From Cryptomeria japonica (taxonomy: Eukaryota > Streptophyta > Pinopsida > Cupressales > Cupressaceae): a stretch of DNA of 64,000 bases. How positions within the stretch are numbered: position 1 is the first letter of the stretch; each line of letters opens with the position of its first letter. Where the stretch lies: positions 22,970,432 through 23,034,431 of the forward strand of contig NC_081412.1 of the NCBI RefSeq assembly GCF_030272615.1, read 5' to 3'. The notes beneath the pieces were generated by a model. It worked only from the letters and a program-made list of their open reading frames with translations. It did no database searches and was not told where the DNA came from. Positions 46,154 to 57,817 of this stretch are shown piece by piece. Position numbers and translations under genes: made by a program.

Positions 46154-46847
46154 TTTTGGTGAACCCGACATCTTGCATGCTTTCCTTTGAATAAAATTCC
46201 ATATTTTTCATTTACATATTTCAACTTTATGCAAACTTAGTGGTCAATTCATTCAGAACCCTAGTTTTTAAATTTAAAATTGAACTTGTGATTTCTAAAA
46301 ATTGCTTGCGGTTATCTTAGATCTGAAAATTGTTTTGTTTGTCAAATTTAATTTCCTTAGTCTTGTTCAATTTGCAATTAAAATTTAAAAAATTAAGAGG
46401 TTACTTGTTAAAACCCTAATCTTCAAAAAACATCTTGAACTTGTGCGTTCCCGCCACGATCCTCGACTTTTTTCCCAAAATTTTGAAAGACTATTATGAC
46501 TATATTTAATAGCCTAAATATGGAAGATTGGCTGATTTTATCGATTTTTGATCCCTCTAGAATTGGAAATAACTTCAAAATTCAACATTTCAACTTTCAA
46601 GAAAAATTTTAAAATTAAAAGGTTAATTATAGTTTGCCCTGATTTTAAAAATCTTGATTTTAATATTAAGTTGTATTCCCTTGGCCCTAATTTTAAAATT
46701 CTAATTTCCTTTCATTTTTGGAAATTGTGTCATCCTCTTCCCCCAACAAAATTCAAATTGTGTAATCATTATTTTCTTGAATTTTGCATTACTCAATTTT
46801 GTAAGCTTTGTTCTACAATTCAAAATTCAATTTTTCCCTCTAGTGCA

Positions 46848-49270
46848 TGAATTTTACCATTATTAGTCCTACCTATCATATCTCCGTTAGACGAAGCATT
46901 ATAATTAAGGCTTCCCAAGGTTTAATTACCGAGGAGATGGGGCCTAATTTGGGTGACTTCTTTAATGAGGATCGTGCTAATTATTCCCATCCTAATCATG
47001 CACCTATATTCACCCCATTGATGGATCCTATGATGAAGAAGAAGCTTTAACCAGGGTTTCTTTAGATCACCTTTCTACATTGGACAATCAATTTGATAAC
47101 TTTCAACAATGGATGTCCCAAGAATACTCTAATAGTGAAACTCTTCCATTAATTGAAGGTCTTAAACGCATGCTTCAAAGTGATAAGAATGGAATTTATA
47201 TATTGTGTGGCATTGCCTATATTGTTGATTCTAATGTCATGCCTATCAAGTGTTGTGCCAAAACCCTAGGTTACTCACAACCTTCAACACAAGTCAATTC
47301 CTCTATTCCTTTGACTAGTCCTATGACTAGCATTCCTACTTTCACATCTAACATCATGGCTACTTCAACTCAAAATGTCATTCCTACAACCATAGGTTAT
47401 GGGGGAAATCCCTCTTCTTCATTTAATCCTCCATCTTTACCTATGTCTTCCATGAATGTTCCATTATTCCTCAACCAATCAGTGTGACACAAGAGGGCAA
47501 TTCCTTCAACAACTTTATTCCTCCTTTAAGTGTCCCTTTTCCTACCCAATCATCACCAATACCTACTTATCATAATATCCCACCACCTTATTCTTAGTCT
47601 ATGCCTTCTTTCAATAACATCACACCACCTTCTCAATCACCTATGTCTAACATCAATTCTTCCACCGAAATGATAATCAACATTCTTGCTCAAACTATGT
47701 CTTCCTTACAACAACAAATTGCTTCCATGAGTCAATCTAAGTTTAGTGTACCCACCTTTGATGTTGCAAGCCCACTTTCTCTTGATATTGTTAAAGTTGT
47801 GCCACCTAAACATGTGGAGATCCCTCAATTGGAACTCTATAATGGAAAAAGGTGTTCCTCTTACGCATGTCAAAATATTTCAAACCTTGTGTACTGATTT
47901 TGCTTATGATCAATGATTGCTTGCAATTTATTTACAAGAACACTAAGAGATAAGGCCTTACAATGGTATTGCTCTTTGCCTTCTTATTCTATCACTTCCT
48001 TTCAACAATTGGAAAATGCTTTCATCCAACAATTTCAAATCAACATTGGTCCTAAAATCACTTTGACTAATTTAATGCATTTTAAACAAGGTGTTAAAGA
48101 AAAAGTGATTGATTTCATTGGTAGATATAAGCATTTGTGTGCTCAAATTTCTTTTCATGTAACTGATAATGACATTCAAATAATTTTCATTTTTAATTTA
48201 CAAAAATATATCAGGGAAAAGCTTCAATTGTCTAAGTTTACTTCCTTTCCGCAATTGTGTGCAACACTCCACAATTATCAACAAGTTGTGATTCAAATGG
48301 AGAAATCCACTCCTATGGCTCTGAGTGATAAGGGGGAGAGTGTTCAACAACCATTTGTGCAGTTCAAACCAACAAAAAGCTTCATCAAGTTCAATGATCC
48401 AATCAACAACAACCATGTGAATGCTACAATAGGTGTGCCTTCTATTTCTAAATTTTTCGAAAGAGAAAGACAATTTACTCCTTTGAATGAATTTTTACAT
48501 AGTATTATATCTCATTTGTTGCACAGAAATGTTAGCAAACTTCCTCCTATAAAACAAATTGATCCTTCCAAACTTGCATCTCCTTATTTTGATAACAATT
48601 CCTTTTGCCAATTTCATCGCCAACCTGGTCATGATACTAAGAAATGTTTTGCATTGAAAAATAAGGTTCAAGACTTGTTTGATAATAATATTATATCTGT
48701 TGCGGGTGTGAATGATAAAGGTAATAAATCAGTTTCTCCTCCTAATCAAAATCTTAAGATTTTCACTGATCCCTTGCCATCTCATACCTCTAATGTTATT
48801 GAGATTGTGCCTAATTCTATCACTTCTGAAGAATTCACCTCTATGGCTCTAAACTTGGTTAATATGGTAGAAACACAAGATACACCTCAGGATCCTTGTA
48901 TTACATTTGACCCTAGTGAGACCATTAGAGAACCTGATGGCCCTTTATACATAGTTGCAAAGGTTAAGGATATCCCTTGCCAGGGTGCCCTGATTGATCC
49001 CTCTTGCATGGTTAGTGTCATAACTGAAGAGTATCTTTTCACTTTACAATGGTATTAACCACTATATGATGCTCATAATGTGGTTGTGAATTTATTTAAA
49101 GGCTTCTCTTTTCCTACCATTGGTTCTATCACTCTTCTTGTTGAAGTTCATGCTAAATCCATGGATTTTGACTTTGTTATCATACCTTCTTCTGAGAAAT
49201 TTCGTGTGAAGTTGGGCTATCCTTGGCTATTTTCCATGAAGGCTATTGCTTCTCCAATCCACATGTCTTA
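46848..49270 (+). pseudogene. Element III gag-protease polyprotein remnant
   Basis: Frames 46,848-49,058 and 49,080-49,270 form one polyprotein with frameshifts near 47,030, 47,490, 47,860 and 47,925 and a few stops. Order: a disordered Ser/Thr/Pro/Asn-rich N-terminus; a retrotransposon gag core (YLFTRTLRDKALQWYCSLPS, SITSFQQLENAFIQQF, LTNLMHFKQGVKEKVIDFIG); a Cys/His motif FCQFHRQPGHDTKKCFALKN; and a retropepsin-like domain (PLYIVAKVKDIPCQGALID). In that domain the usual catalytic D(S/T)G reads D-P-S, followed by KGFSFPTIGSITLLVEVHAK and VIIPSSEKFRVKLGYPWL. Several plant gypsy relatives carry a similar atypical triad, so inactivity cannot be concluded from it. No polymerase follows. Confidence 0.85.
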
Positions 49271-50343
49271 AATTTCCTCACAATGGAGAAATCATAACCG
49301 TGAACCATAGCTTATTTCATCCATCCGAAAGAAGCCCCGGTGTTCCTATTGATCTCTTTTGGCCTAAACAATTTCAATCTCTTCCATGAAGGAGCGATGC
49401 TATTTTCAATCTTATCAAAAAATGGAAGAACAATGTGATCTTATCCTTAAGTCAACCTAGATCCCCAACACTGGACATTCCTATTATTCTTCAAGATGAG
49501 GTTCTTCCCCTCTCAGATAGAACTAATATCCCTCCTGAGGAAGATTTTCCACCTACCCCTATGGATGTGACTTTACCTTCTCTTAAGGAGAACAACAATA
49601 TTCTTCCTAAGTTTAGACCTATACCTCCTCCTCACGATGGACCTAGTCTCCTTCCTACACCTAATATTCCTCCTTTCTATGGCATAGTTCCACCTCCTTC
49701 CTCTTATCGAGAGAAGAGGCATGCTTCTCCTATTGTTCAACCAAAAAGACCTTAGCCTAAACCTTCAACTATCAAGGAGAGAAACATTAGTACTTTTTCA
49801 AGTGTTCCTCCTCCTTCTCAATCTTCCACTAAGATTCGATGGAATCGTTATACGAGAGAACACCGATGAAGACGTCGTGTTCGAGCTCGTGAAGTTATCC
49901 CTCAAAATATTCAATCTCCTCAGACTCTGACAATTGACACGATTCCTTGTTCTCCTAAGAAATATGTTCAACCAACATCTCCAAATCATAAGTTGCATAA
50001 AACATGTGATGGTTTTACTCCTATTTGTGTTTTTGTTCCTCTTTCTCTAAACTTTGATGAAGAAATGGGTGAAAATTTCATTCATAATGGAAATACAACT
50101 CCTAATGCTTTTGATAGTGAGTATGAGTATGTTTATATGGACAAACATTTATTGGATGAGTTTTAACAAACCCTAATCCTAGCTCCTAGAATCAAACAAA
50201 GTTACTTACAACATGAGCATAGTCCTTGTTTGGATCTTGTGATAGCTCCATTTGTTGTGCTCGATATCACTCCTCTAGAGTGTTTCTCACCTTTCCAAAA
50301 TAATGATCAGCAAGATCAAGAGGCGGAGGTCGTGCAAGATTAG
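49271..50343 (+). pseudogene. Element III 3' Pro-rich frame
   Basis: Directly after the protease the reading frame continues with few stops. It has SLFHPSERSPGVPIDLFWPK, a long Pro/Ser/Leu-rich stretch (49,435-49,755; PRSPTLDIPIILQDEVLPLS, PPHDGPSLLPTPNIPPFYGI), a basic patch (REHRRRRVRAREV apart from one stop) and an acidic end (NNDQQDQEAEVVQD, stop at 50,343). It occupies the place where pol would be and resembles no known retrotransposon domain. Confidence 0.55.
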
Positions 50344-51094
50344 CGATACTAGCACTGTAGATCTTCTCTCTCTCCTTTCTTTCTCTTTTGTGACCATTCT
50401 TCTATGTGTATTCCTATTCTTCTATTGTTCCCTTAATGTCTACTTGGGGACAATGTAAAGCATTGAGATCTTCTCTTGGTCTCTTTCATGTTGACTCAAA
50501 TGACATCCTCTCTTCCCTTTCTTCCAAGGTAGTGTCCTTCTTTGGGAATGAAGATTATTATATGCATATGCATACATGATATACATGAGTTATCATACAG
50601 CATACTGACCCTGAGGAAAGAAACACTACCTCATGTTTCATGTTCATTATCCTTAGGTTTAAAACTCGATTGGGGGCTAAATCCTTGCGATAACATGCTC
50701 CCTCTCTTCTCTCTCTCTTGGGTGTATGCAACCTTAAATAAATTGATCCCAATAAGGCACGTGCGATCACTTTAATGTGGGGGCATACACTCCGCTCATA
50801 CTTTCCATCTTGTGATACTTAGAATTACTTAGTGAACTTTATTTTTATTTTTAATCTTTAGTATCCTTGCTTTTCATGACTCATAGTGAAGGGAACTTTT
50901 CTACTTGCAGTCATGGTTCTCCCATTCTCAATATTTTCTTTTAATTTTTCAATCGAATTCATAAGATCCTAAGTCCACTAGGAGCTTAGAACATCTTGCC
51001 TCCTTGACGTGGTAAAAGTCTTTCAATCTTGTTTCCTTGAACTTTACCGGTAGTATTGGCATACGCTTGTAATCCCGCTAAAGTGGGGGCTAAG
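50344..51094 (+). other. Element III 3' untranslated region
   Basis: CT-rich, non-coding. It contains two AGTGTGGGGGCATACAC-like purine patches (about 50,775) and ends in the polypurine tract AAGTGGGGGCTAAG abutting the right LTR. Confidence 0.6.
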
Positions 51095-52322
51095 TGTAGT
51101 GTCATAAAATTGTAACCCTATCAATTTTTGACTGCATTAGGGTCCTCATGCATGCGATTTTGAATCCTCTAGCCTGATCGGAGATCGAAGATTGCTCAGC
51201 TTGCGGAAAAAGCTTCTTCCTTGGCCTTTGCATCACCCCGTCTGCACTCTGCACTAGAGAAAGGGGTAGGATAGGGGCATGACACCACTATCCCCCCTTG
51301 GAAAAGGGTGTGGCACTCTTTTCCTCCCAGGATAGGGGCATGGTGCCCTTGTCCCTGCCCTATTTTAGGGCAGGACCCTTCATAGGGTTGCATTGTTGGT
51401 TGTGCCTCGAGCAGGATACTCCCCTGATGGCCTGTGACAAAATTCAAATCCACTAACATGCATTTAAGGGGCATTCATCCTCTCATTTTCATTAGTTGAA
51501 GTTGGATAATATTAGAGTGTGCACAAGTGATCAAGCATTCAAGAGCATTCAAGCATTCAAGCATTCTTTTCCAACATTGAGCATTCTCAAGTCTCCCTTC
51601 AAGGCTAGGTGTTGCATTCAAGTCAAGGATTCAACCATTGAAGAGAATATTAATTTCAACATTCAATTCCACACAAGCACTTCTATCAACATTGCTATCA
51701 CAACCTCCCTTGAGGTGATTTACAATTCAGTCTTTCATTTACATCTACTTGCAAGTACTTTCTTTCATTACTTGGTTAATTCCAAAACTTGGGTTTGACC
51801 TAAAGGTAAACCCCCCAATCCCAACTCATCTTTCTCTCTTTTCTATGTGTAGGTTGCAGGTGTGCAACTATACTTTCGGATTTGGGCTTCATTTGCAGAG
51901 GTGGAAAAACCCTTTTCATTTTGCAGATTTTTTGAAGGACTGTATACGTTCCCGCCATGGTCCAAGCAAATTTTCCTCGAATTCGTAGGGCGACTTCGTC
52001 TCGATATTTTACTACTAGATCCAGGTGCATAGCTTCATCCCATATTCCGGTCTCAAGTTATAATCAATTCTTTGTCACTTTTGCACTACATAATTTCCAA
52101 ATCAAACAAGAAAGAGGGGATCAACTTAGCATTCCCCATTCATTCAAAATTTAATCTACCATCTTTGTGTTGAGAGATTGAATCTAGTGAATTATCCTCT
52201 CCTCTTACTAATGTAATGGTGAAAAGTGCTTGAATGGTAATCGATAGCGAAACTCTCATCTCTCTTTGAGGGAAAGGGTCTAGTTTCCTTCTTGATTTAT
52301 CATTCACCATTTTCCCACCATT
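51095..52322 (+). repeat. Element III right LTR
   Basis: Starts TGTAGTGTCATAAAATTG and ends near CCCACCATT. Full-length relative of 44,997-46,153. It carries an extra block at about 51,765-51,880 (TTACTTGGTTAATTCCAAAA...) not found in the left copy, which instead has a CACAACC duplication near 45,580. Confidence 0.85.
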
Positions 52323-52745
52323 AAATAAATATGATAGAATTTTTATCTTTTCATATGCTAAATACAATCTCTGCCTTGAAAGCATATTGGATTTGATTAA
52401 GTCCATGAAGGAGGTGAGGTCAATCCCCTGATAAAACCATATGCAAAAAAAAAAACTTAGGTCAAAATATATTGAAGTAGGTTTAAACCTACAAAGATAA
52501 AGCACAAAATGATAAGAGATAATCGAGAGACCCTTGATATCTATAGAAAGGACATTGAGGATATGAAAATGTTCAAATGGGATCACTTAAAGCACTAGAG
52601 ATGCTTGGAATTTCCACTTTGGCCACACTCTCAAATTTGAGGAAACTACATAAGGTTGCCCTTGTTTTTGTCACCACGTTTAGTTTTCCTCTAATAGCTT
52701 GTCTATGGAGTAAAAAAATATTTCAAATTTAGGTTTTTGTTTTAT
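52323..52745. repeat. R4 repeat and shared flank
   Basis: 52,330-52,600 is homologous to 41,300-41,600 (see R4). 52,611-52,680 (GAATTTCCACTTTGGCCACACTC...) resembles 38,927-38,990. It is the duplicated flank interrupted by element III. Confidence 0.6.
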
Positions 52746-53000
52746 TTGTTTATGATTGTTGTTGCAAGAAGACTATTGCAAATTACAACACTACTCTTGA
52801 TATTGTAGGAGAGTTATTAGATCTCTTCTTTGAATCTCTTAGGTTGGAGTTTAAAGCCACAAAGAATACTTGTGGAGATTTAGAACAAAATCTTCTATTG
52901 AATTTAACCAAAATGTCCTTGACCTAATTTGACACTAGGATTGAAGAGACACAAATCAAAAAGATCATAACTTTGTTGTTGTAGGACAAAGTTCTCAAAT
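52746..53000 (+). pseudogene. 2-ODD copy F: exon 2 remnant
   Basis: A single degenerate exon 2 in + orientation. The intron end TTGTTGCAAG has lost the acceptor AG (gene C has TTGTTGCAGG). It is followed by GAAGACTATTGCAAATTACA, GTAGGAGAGTTATTAGA, GAATTTAACCAAAATGTCCT and AAGAGACACA, and ends near GGACAAAGTT. It has small deletions, and in the iron site CACACAGATCC has become CACAAATCA, so the HTD triad is gone. Exons 1 and 3 are not present; copia sequence follows. Confidence 0.85.
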
Positions 53001-53099
53001 GTTCTGACTTTATTAATGTATTATAGGTTCTCCTACTGCTTGATTGGATACCATAAGAACACTTTTAGCATTGGTAGCACAATTTAAGCAAAAATTTAT

Positions 53100-53900
53100 C
53101 AATTTGATATTATTAAGATTTTAAAAAAATTGAGTTGAGTGAAGAAGTGTTTTAAGAACCACCATTAGAATGTGAGTTGTAGGATCTAGAAAAAAAAAAG
53201 GTCTACATGCTAAAAAGAATACTTTATGGATTTATGCAAACACTTATAGCATGGTATAGAAGGATATATTATTTTTCTATGGTTTCAAAATGAGTGAAAA
53301 TTAGCCTTCAATATAGATTAAATTTCAAAGTGTAAGTGACTTATTCATAATTTATTTGCATATTGAGGATTTAACTTAAATAGGAAATAACAGTGTTTGT
53401 GGATAAGTTTATAAATGCCATGAAGAATGATTCTGAAATGACAAGGTTTAATTTGATGCACTATTTTCTTGGGACAAAGGTAAAACAATTAAATAATGAT
53501 ATTTTTGTCTTGTAAGAGAAGTATCATACTGATTACTTGATAAATTCAAAATAAAAAATGTGATAGTTGGAATACCAATTTTAACATAAATGAGGACTCG
53601 GTTAAAGATGATGATTTAGAAAAGGTAAATGAAACATTATATACAAGTTTGGTTGGTAATTTTGTGTATCTTATAGCTAATAAACAACATATCATGTATG
53701 ATGTGAATTTATTTTTGACACTTATGTAAAGCCCAAGTAAAATTCAATATAGTTCAATGAAAAGTGTTATAAGGTATGATTCTGGTACAAGAAAATTTGA
53801 CATTTTGTATAGATCTTCAAATATACTTGGATTGGATTGATATACAAAGAGTGATTGGATTAGATCTATGATGATAGGAAAATTCTTTAGATTATGTATA
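53100..53900 (+). pseudogene. Ty1/copia RT-RNase H remnant
   Basis: Heavily decayed. + strand translation gives KKVYMLKRILYGFMQTLIAW (consensus YRLKKALYGLKQAPRAW), then FINAMKNDSEMTRFNLMHYF with LG (EMTDLGLMHYFLG), a DIFVL.EKYHTDYL segment, and late traces of the RNase H entry (SGTRKFDILYRSSNILGLD and a TKSDW). Many stops and frameshifts. It replaces the 3' part of copy F. Confidence 0.75.
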
Positions 53901-55268
53901 AATAAAATAATAATTCCTAGTTCTTACGTGTTATAAAATATTTTTTTAATTATTACCTTTTACCATCTTTTGACAATTATTTATAAATACATTGACTTTT
54001 GTTTCTTAAAGCTATTTTTGGCCCTCCATGTAGTTACAAGTATTCTCTATTCTAGGATCATCTATTATTAAGAAGGAAATTCTTTAAAAAAACTTTATTT
54101 TTAGAATTGGGCATGTTATATTTTGACTCTCCACTAGTTGTTTGTTAAGAAAATTTTGGCTTGCTAGAACCTAATAAATTTTCTTGTCTAGCTTGTGCCA
54201 TCTCCTGTCCTCAAATGGACAGAGAAAAAAACCAAGAGGAGAATATTATTGATGATAATGATGGATGTTACTAGATATTGTGGAAACTTTGGATCTTATT
54301 GATACATATATAGACAAATTGGACAACTGATAGTCACCTCCTCTTCTTAATGTTCTCTAACCATCTAATAACCTAATTTATGTTTTATGTATATTATTCC
54401 AAACTCATTGTGATAAATTTTAGAAATATGAGTTTTATCATCCACCTTTTATTTTTGAATATATAACATTATTTTCTAATGATAATATAGACACTATTTA
54501 TATAGATTGGAATCGTTTGATGTTTGTTACCCGACCTCTCTACCAACACCAAATCTAAGCATTGAATGGCTTTTGAGTTTTAAGTGAGTTTGTTTTTTCT
54601 TATATACTTCGGAAATCTGTCATCAAGTTTTGGGTATCATCCAACGTTAGAGACTACGAAAAGGCTAAGCGTCCCAAACGTGTCCCAAACGTTCACAGCG
54701 CTGTCAGCTATGGCCCATCTTGCTCTTGTAGTTTTTGAAAAACAGAGTAAACACAAATAACACACCGAATATAGAGAAGAACGGAGAAAGATTTAACACA
54801 CAGAAACATAAAATAAAATTCTTTATTGAATTTCAAGAACTGATTACATCTTGCAGGCCAGCACTAAAGCATTACAATTGGCAGTCTTCTGTAGAGGTTG
54901 CAGCCTGGTTGAACTAATAGTTCATTCTTATATTTACATTGATTATCATGACTGTGCATTCCATATGCATTATTCAAACTATTCAATTAACTGGTAGTTC
55001 GAAAAATAAATAAATGTAAACTAAATCTTAACTAACTGTCCAAATATAAAATTGAGAATGAATTTCTTGCACAACTCCGCATGGTCGGTGCATGGTAGTG
55101 AACTGAACAGTGCATGGCGGTGAGGCTCATGCATTAGTTCCCAAGAGCTCTCACAATTTCATCATTTCATGACAATCGTTTTTGTCCGTGAAGCCAACCA
55201 ACTTCAGAAAGCATTCCATGCTTCACATTCTGCCACGAAACTCTCAATTAAATTGAGTTTATTAATGC
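53892..55268. repeat. Left arm of inverted repeat around gene C
   Basis: It is the inverse complement of 58,213-59,147 with high identity: AATAATAATTCCT, GGCCCTCCATGTAGTTACA, CTAGGATCATCTATTATTAAGAAG, GACTACGAAAAGGCTAAGCG, TTCACAGCGCTGTCAGCTAT, GCCAACCAACTT, CTCAATTAAATTGAGTTTAT. The left arm has an extra ~410-bp segment (54,757-55,166) and a duplicated GTCCCAAAC block (54,671-54,690). The arms are the duplicated 5' flanks of genes C and D. An R1-like trace (about 54,150-54,350) lies inside. Confidence 0.9.
54757..55166. mobile_element. ~410-bp insertion upstream of gene C
   Basis: Present in the left arm but absent from the right arm, where the flanking sequences are joined (AAACACAAT-TTCGTC). 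The borders show ACAAAT on the left and ACAAT on the right, a possible imperfect target duplication. Content is AT-rich, with AAATTCTTTATTGAATTTCAAG and a GCATGG(T/C)GGTG duplication (about 55,088-55,125). No coding region. It lies about 200-610 bp upstream of the ATG of gene C. Confidence 0.65.
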
Positions 55269-55284
55269 ATGCTGCAAAAAAGTT

Positions 55285-55293
55285 TTATATATT
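55285..55293 (+). promoter_or_regulatory. TATA-like box of gene C
   Basis: TTTATATATT about 75 bp upstream of the start codon, in sequence not shared with copy A, whose upstream region is replaced. It is the only good TATA candidate in the last 150 bp before the ATG. Confidence 0.5.
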
Positions 55294-55363
55294 CTCCATC
55301 TCGAGAGGGAAACTCAAATCTGAGACTCGTTTAGTTTTGGCGTGGCATAGAAATTAGAATAGG

Positions 55364-56791
55364 ATGGCACATGCGGCGATAGATAGTGTGAGAGGCTTGG
55401 TAGATTCTGGCGTTAAGGATCTGCCTTTGAGCTTCCTCAAAGATGAGCACGAGCGTCCCACAGTCCCGCACAATGTCTTTTGCCATGATATTCCTGTCAT
55501 TTCCCTCCTCAACTCTCGGGGGCATGGAAGAGATCAAGTAAGAACCGAGCTGAAGAAGGCCTGTCAAGAGTGGGGAATATTTCAGGTTGTGGATCATCGA
55601 ATTCCAAAGGAGCTCACAAACCTAATCATGACCCACGCGATGGATTTCTTCTCACTCCCCCTCGAGGAAAAATTAGAGTATGCTTTGAAGCCCGGAAGCT
55701 ATCTTGGCTATGGTAATGGCAGCTTTATCAAGGACGACCCTCTCATGGATTGGAGAGAGCTCTACGTTACCAGATGTTTGCCTCGGGACCTAAATCTATG
55801 GCCTTCTAAACCACCAACTATGCGGTAACTTTGTTTATTATATAGTAAAGAATCTAAAAGATCTGATATTTAAAGCTGGAAGCGTATTTTTTGGTTTTGA
55901 CTTTTGCAATTATATCTCTGATTATTATCAATATAAAGAGGATAAGTAGTCTTGTAAGAGTTTAATGAAAGAAATATCGTGTATGCATTGAGGACTACTT
56001 ATCTGAAAATCAGTTTTCACACCCAATTACGTCCAATTGCATAAATGAAAAATTTAAGGTTGATTGTTGTTGCAGGAAGACTATTGCAGATTACAGCGAC
56101 GCTACCCTTGGGCTGGTAGGAGAGTTATTAGAGCTCATCTCCGAAGCTCTTGAGCTAGAGTCTAAAGCCATAGAGAATGCGTGCGGAGATGCAGAACAGA
56201 AGCTTCTATTGAATTATTACCCAAAATGCCCTCGACCTGATTTGACGCTGGGATTAAAGAGACACACAGATCCGGGGACCATAACTTTGTTGCTTCAGGA
56301 CAAAGTTGGGGGACTGCAAGTCACTAGAGATGACGGCAAAAGTTGGGTGACTGTCGAACCAATTGAGGGGGCATTTGTGGTGAATTTGGGAGATCAGATG
56401 CATGTAAGTGTCTCCCATAATCTTTCATAAATTTTCTCCTACGTTCTCATTTACTGCTATCTGTTTCTTTTTTTCAGAGACAGTAGGAAATGGCATATGG
56501 GCTGATCACTAAACAATTTTACAGGTGTTAAGCAATGGCATTTTTAAGAGCGCAGATCATCAGGCTGTGGTGAATTCGAGCATTACAAGATTGTCCATAG
56601 CAACTTTCTACAATCCCAATCCAAATTCGATAGTTTATCCATTGGAGGGATTGGTTGACGAGGAGCATCCCAGCAAATTTGAACGCTACATCTACAATGA
56701 GTTTTATGGCAGAAAGATGAGCCAGCACGTAGTTGAGAGAGGAAAAAAGCTAGATTTGATGGAAGGGAAGAAGATAAATAGTACAGTTTAG
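55364..56791 (+). CDS. F3H-type 2-oxoglutarate/Fe(II) dioxygenase (gene C)
   Basis: The one intact gene. Exons 55,364-55,824, 56,076-56,403 and 56,525-56,791; GT-AG introns of 251 bp (phase 2) and 121 bp (phase 0); product 351 residues, close to the ~360 of flavanone 3-hydroxylases. N-terminal dioxygenase domain (about 42-150) with [14 protein letters not shown] and [13 protein letters not shown]-terminal jelly-roll core with [35 protein letters not shown] and [12 protein letters not shown]. Iron ligands are H217, D219 and H275; the 2-oxoglutarate site is R285/S287. Intron positions and the C-terminal half are F3H-like. The expected reaction is O2- and 2-oxoglutarate-dependent hydroxylation of a small molecule, cytosolic, probably specialised (flavonoid-like) metabolism. 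Residues 105-153 ([39 protein letters not shown]) differ clearly from canonical F3H, as does DHRIP for DHG(V/I)P, so the substrate may not be a flavanone. No signal peptide. Start chosen because copy A aligns from the same ATG. Confidence 0.93.
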
Positions 56792-57817
56792 ATACTTTCA
56801 AATCTGGAAAACATTAAAATCTACACATTGAATTGCTGGTGGTCTAACTAATTTGTTATCACTAGAGTGAGCAGGGTTTGGCATTGTAAACATTAGGTAG
56901 CTAGGGTTTGCAATATAATTTGACTAAAGGTATCTGTCTTTTTTGTGTCTAGTATTTAGATTTTTGTGGGTATCAGAAATGTAGAGATAGGGATATTTTA
57001 TTTGATTGGTGGTATGTGCAAGTCCGGATAAGACCAGCAGTCTTTGAACGATGTTTTATCTCGACAATTAAGGCATTTCAAGTCATTTGGAGCAAATCAA
57101 TAGTGGAGGAGTGAATTTAGACTTAATTAGTGAGAGTTTAAACATAACGTAATTAAATTTGCATTTTAATTGTGTACACATTGGAAGTAAAAGATTTAAT
57201 AAAATTTAACTTATATGCGTCTTAAGTTAATGTACTCTACATTCTAAATTTTTTTGCATTTTATTGTGCCTTGCCATTTGTAATCAACTTTAACAAAAAG
57301 GACCTTGAGCTTTTGATAGCCATGGTGATGATTTTTCTATTATAATAATTTTCTAAGAAATAGTGTGTATCAAATAATATATTGTTACATATATTTACAA
57401 AATAAGTACATGAAAAAACTCACACTTCTAAATTCTCGAGAAGATATCCGTCTAAAGTAAGATAATACGGAAAATAAAACAAGTTGTTAAGTGACAAGAG
57501 TATAAGTAGAAGGAAGAAGTGTGAATATCACAATCATCTAATTTGTATAATATATTAGTAGGATTTGAGTTAATCATATAAGAGTCCTATTCATTATTCA
57601 TTATTGTCATTATTCATATTTTTCTCAAGAGTACATTCCTTAACCACTTAAATAAGTGGAATAACAATACCCAAACAAAAAAGTTTCCTAGAGTTAGATC
57701 AATCAAAATTTCTTTCACCTACAAATGGTGGATAGGTAGAGCACCTATTGCTAGCCCACAACTTTGTTGGACACAATTATTTCTCACAATGGAGGAGAAG
57801 CCTGAGAGAGCCTCTCA
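56792..57817 (+). repeat. 3' UTR and duplicated flank of gene C
   Basis: Matches 39,767-41,000 and 43,918-44,700. It contains AATAAA-type signals (for example TTTAATAAAATTT, about 57,195). From about 57,530 it holds a truncated minus-strand R1 copy (ATCACAATCATCTAATTTG ... AGGTAGAGCACCTATTGCTAG) up to the start of fragment D. Confidence 0.8.

Larger units (their letters stand above)
44997..52322 (+). mobile_element. Gypsy-type element III (gag-PR, no RT)
   Basis: A 7.3-kb LTR element. Left LTR 44,997-46,153, primer-binding site TGGTGAACCCGAC at 46,157, gag-protease remnants 46,848-49,270, a further Pro-rich frame to 50,343, a polypurine tract AAGTGGGGGCTAAG (51,081-51,094) and right LTR 51,095-52,322. 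No reverse transcriptase, RNase H or integrase is found between 49.3 and 51.1 kb, so it depends on a helper for mobility. It is inserted in the duplicated 2-ODD flank: sequence ending at about 44,980 and resuming at about 52,330 is contiguous at 41.26-41.30 kb. AAATAAA occurs at both borders (44,990-44,996; 52,323-52,329) and may include the target duplication. Confidence 0.85.

Noticed and set aside
55331-55597. Minus-strand frame across exon 1 of gene C, with a similar + strand frame opposite copy A (10,194-10,526)
   Set aside because: Antisense shadow of the dioxygenase exon.
56528-56801. Minus-strand frames over exon 3 of gene C
   Set aside because: Antisense shadows of exon 3; the same pattern appears opposite copies A and B.
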